A DNA stretch of 64,000 nt from Synanceia verrucosa (taxonomy: Eukaryota > Chordata > Actinopteri > Perciformes > Synanceiidae): positions 3,888,007 to 3,952,006 of the forward strand of contig CM056567.1 of the NCBI GenBank assembly GCA_029721515.1. Direction: 5' to 3'. The notes under the pieces are model-generated. The model was not told the origin of the DNA. It made no database searches and worked only from the letters and a program-made list of their open reading frames with translations. Below are positions 61,230 to 64,000 of this stretch, piece by piece (positions within the stretch are counted from its first letter, which is position 1; every line of letters begins with the position of its first letter). The position numbers and the translations under genes are program-made.

Positions 61230-62115
61230 CGTGTTTTTTCTAATAAAGGTATTTATAAATATTTTTTTTATCCCTCAAAAGCTGAAACATTTTATTTTTT
61301 ATACAAAATATATTCAAACTATTTTTTTCTATGTGTGTAAATTTGAGCTAAATGTGAGTTACCTATATTTATCACTATTCTATGATTGGTTTGCAGAATG
61401 TTTGATTAAAACCTGTTAAATGTTTATTAATGTAAATATATATTGCAGACTTAATAGCTTGTTTAAATTAGCATTTAATAATGGATTAGTTATATTTATA
61501 ACTGTATTATACAAGCTGTACAGCTTATTTTTACAAGCCATAATGTGTTTTTATTAATGCATTAGTACATTTTATGTGTCTTAACAAGCCATTATGAATC
61601 ACTTACTTGCTGGTTAAGTAGAAGACTAGTAGGTTGTTTAGATTAGAATATGAATGGTCAGGATTTGAATAAAAAAATAATCCATCTGTAGAGAAAACCC
61701 TTAAGGCACAGATGCTAAAGGTAAGGGGAGAAGCGAGCAGACTGGACAGGATTTATCTCTGATAGGGTGAAAGGTTTCCATGTTTTTTTTTCCTCAGTGG
61801 AGCTGCATCTAAAACTGTGCCAAATTACACTTAAGCCAGCTGTGTCAAAGGTTGGAGCTTGCATAACGTTCCCTCAAAACGTCTCTTTTATCAAGAAAAT
61901 GGCACATTATGCAAGGATGCACCATGAACCCTCGTACTGATCACAGCACTTTTTTCAGCAAGTTACAGCATTTTGACTGAATGTCTTTAATATGGAGAAA
62001 ATAAGCGTAGCTGATGGGGAAACGATTTCCCTTTGACAGCGAAGACGAACATCTGGAGACAAAGAGGAGGAGCTCTATATGATCACAATAAATGCAGAGT
62101 CCGTCCACACCAGAC
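61230..62115. other. FABP-MRPL53 intergenic spacer
   Basis: AT-rich sequence with no recognised exon. It is the upstream region of FABP and may hold its tissue-specific control elements. Confidence 0.5.
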
Positions 62116-62137
62116 CCACCACATTTAAATGAAACAC

Positions 62138-62143
62138 TTTAAT
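62138..62143 (-). terminator. Probable poly(A) signal (ATTAAA) of MRPL53
   Basis: ATTAAA on the minus strand, about 60 nt after the MRPL53 stop. It is the common variant of the poly(A) hexamer, and no canonical AATAAA lies closer. This would give a short 3' UTR ending near 62115. Confidence 0.45.
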
Positions 62144-62203
62144 ACTAAACATAAAGGAACATACACATAGCTAAACACCCATATATATTTAACACGAGGA
62201 TCA

Positions 62204-63955
62204 TTAAGTTTTGGCCTGAGGATCTTTGGCTGAGCACAGCGTCTGAAAGGCGCGCAGCATCTCCAGGCTGGTCAGCTTCGCTCCCTTCAGCACCAGCTTG
62301 TCTCCGTCCACTGCAGCAGAGACAGAAAAAGACACAGTGAGACGACTCATGATGACATGATGACCTCTGTTTTAGAAGGTGTTTCACCCTTAAATTAAAA
62401 TAGTCTAATTTAAAGAAAATAACCTGCACCAAGATGCACTTTATCTACTCCTTTTCCACATCTCCTCTGCAAATATGGGTGTTTTGTATTTTTTATTTAA
62501 TTTCATTTTATTTATTGTTTATTATATTATATATTTTTATTATTTTATTTGTATTTTTTATATCTTCATTTTTATTTCTGATTTACGTGTGGCTTTAAGC
62601 CGACTCTACAAATTTTTTATGCGTACATAACGACAATAAAGACGCTCGAATCTTCTTGTATTGCAAATCTGAGGATATCGATATGGTAAAAATATATTTT
62701 ATTTATTTAGCGTTTATTTTATCAGCTAGTCCCTTAGGTTAGATTAAGATCTCTTTTTTGAGGGCGACCTGGCCAAGATGGCACACCAGCAACAACAAAA
62801 GAAAACATCAGAAGACAACAATCATGAGATAAAGAAAATAAATAATAATCTTAATCTAAATATGGGGATGTGATGCAACAGAGCCAGGCTTCTCCAGGTA
62901 AGACAAGCGACAAACTGAGAAAAAGGTCTTCTTTATCTGTAGGGATCTCTTTCCATCATGTCGTCAGACTCTTCTAATAACAACCTGAGTCTGTCAGTGG
63001 ATGTGGACTTGTCCATTTGTCTTTAACTCTGTCTTTTCTAAACGTGTCAGCTGCATTCTGGCGACGCACTGACCCAGTCCTCTAGACATCACTGTTTTGG
63101 TTCTTGGTGTCAAACTCACTCACTCACTTCTAACATCAACTGTGAGGACTAAATGTTCATTTTTTGCCTTATATATGACACAATGACGCAATAATCAGTG
63201 TTATTCACTTCACCTCTCAGTGGTCATTATGTTGTGTCTGATCAGTGTATATCTGTAACTCTGAAACTGAGCTACACAAACTCCAGACGAGTCAGAACAG
63301 CACAAGTTGTCCTGTTGATTAAAAAAAACACCACTGTATTCCAGTTTATGAATTAAAACGATGGGAATCTGAACTGCAGATGCAAAACTCTTCTCATAAA
63401 GTTAAACATCTTCTCCCACAGATAATCCTGTGGTGGTGGTCAGTTTATACTTACGATAAGTGATATCCACTATGGGTTCAGACTTGTCGTGTTTCACTGT
63501 GGAAATGACCTCACAGTTCATGTTGGTAGCTCTGACCTTCCCTGAGCCGACCACAGCCAGAAACTCCCTGCAGGGCAACGACATGACAGATTACTCACAT
63601 CTAAAACAATAACTGCTGTATAATGGCTCTGCACACCCTAAACAGAGTTAAATAACATTTAATAACCTTTATTTATCTAACTGATGATGAATTTTAGTTG
63701 TTACAACATAACTCGACCCAAAGTTATTACGTTACTAGCTTGACAGTTTTCACTGCTCTCTGTCTGTTGGCCTTTTGTCACTTAACGGCTTCAAACTGCA
63801 GTTCAGTCGTTAAAAAAACGACCCGCCGACACACCGGAACACTAAACGAACCCTTCTTACCGTGTGGACCGGACGTTGGACTCAAACGGACAGAACTGAA
63901 CCGATATTCTCTTCACAGCCTTCAACACCACGGTCGCTTTACTGGACGCCGCCAT
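62204..63955 (-). CDS. mrpl53: Mitochondrial large ribosomal subunit protein L53 (3 exons)
   Basis: Coding exons on the minus strand are 63955-63861, 63567-63455 and 62310-62204. They have GT/AG junctions and consistent phases, giving 104 aa plus TAA. The N-terminal part has VQFCPFESNVRSTR (about 19-32), then VRATNMNC and the DGDKLVLKGAKLTSLEMLRAF core near 75-95. These match vertebrate MRPL53 (human about 112 aa), a thioredoxin-like-fold subunit of the mitochondrial 39S ribosome. It starts only about 45 bp before the right edge of the window, so its promoter is mostly outside. FABP lies downstream on the same strand, with about 1.16 kb between the stop codon here and the FABP start. Nothing is broken or missing. 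Confidence 0.95.
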
Positions 63956-64000
63956 GTTTGTGACCTGTGACGTCAGAGAGGCGTTTCTCCTGAAGGCCGC

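Overview
The window looks like euchromatic DNA from a teleost fish, probably a percomorph. The protein-coding genes have introns, the FABP is of the teleost fabp11/FABP4-like type, and most of the rest is made of repeat types typical of fish genomes: small non-autonomous hAT and piggyBac-like transposons, tRNA-derived SINEs, a LINE remnant, and (CA)n microsatellites. There are no operons, CRISPR arrays or prokaryotic features. Species and chromosome cannot be fixed from sequence alone.

Three genes can be assembled exon by exon, all on the minus strand. FAM8A1 (44132-46104, five coding exons, 308 aa) is an ER-membrane RDD-domain protein. A cytosolic fatty-acid-binding protein of the fabp11/FABP4 type (59811-61044, four coding exons, 134 aa) has the classic FABP intron layout, a TATA-like box, a CCAAT box and a poly(A) signal. 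MRPL53 (62204-63955, three coding exons, 104 aa) is a mitochondrial large-subunit ribosomal protein lying about 1.2 kb upstream of the FABP. A GC-rich, CpG-rich block at 26.65-27.30 kb looks like a promoter with a non-coding first exon, most likely of a minus-strand gene whose coding exons were not found. Two isolated exon-like segments (8110-8239 and 55384-55435, minus) may be terminal exons of unidentified genes.

The first 27 kb and the stretches 28-44 kb and 46-59 kb are gene-poor and rich in repeats. The dominant repeat is a roughly 430-480 bp piggyBac-like MITE with TTAA ends. It is present in nine recognisable copies plus one possible end. Every copy that reaches the region carries a sequence resembling the ZNF143/Staf binding site, and most carry a palindromic TGACGTA...TACGTCA element just inside one end. 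One copy is nested in a hAT-like element. Two copies sit at the same site of another repeat, which implies the composite was amplified as a unit. Other repeats include three copies of a hAT-like element (8-bp target duplications) with an internal 33-bp minisatellite, a 710-bp hAT-like element, a 928-bp TIR element, a SINE with a 12-bp target duplication, and three copies of a repeat sharing an open frame of about 55 codons, two of them as an inverted pair.

The three identified genes have unrelated housekeeping or metabolic roles (ER-associated degradation, lipid binding, mitochondrial translation). Nothing suggests a joint pathway. The most unusual content is the repeat architecture and its regulatory motifs, not a new gene system.
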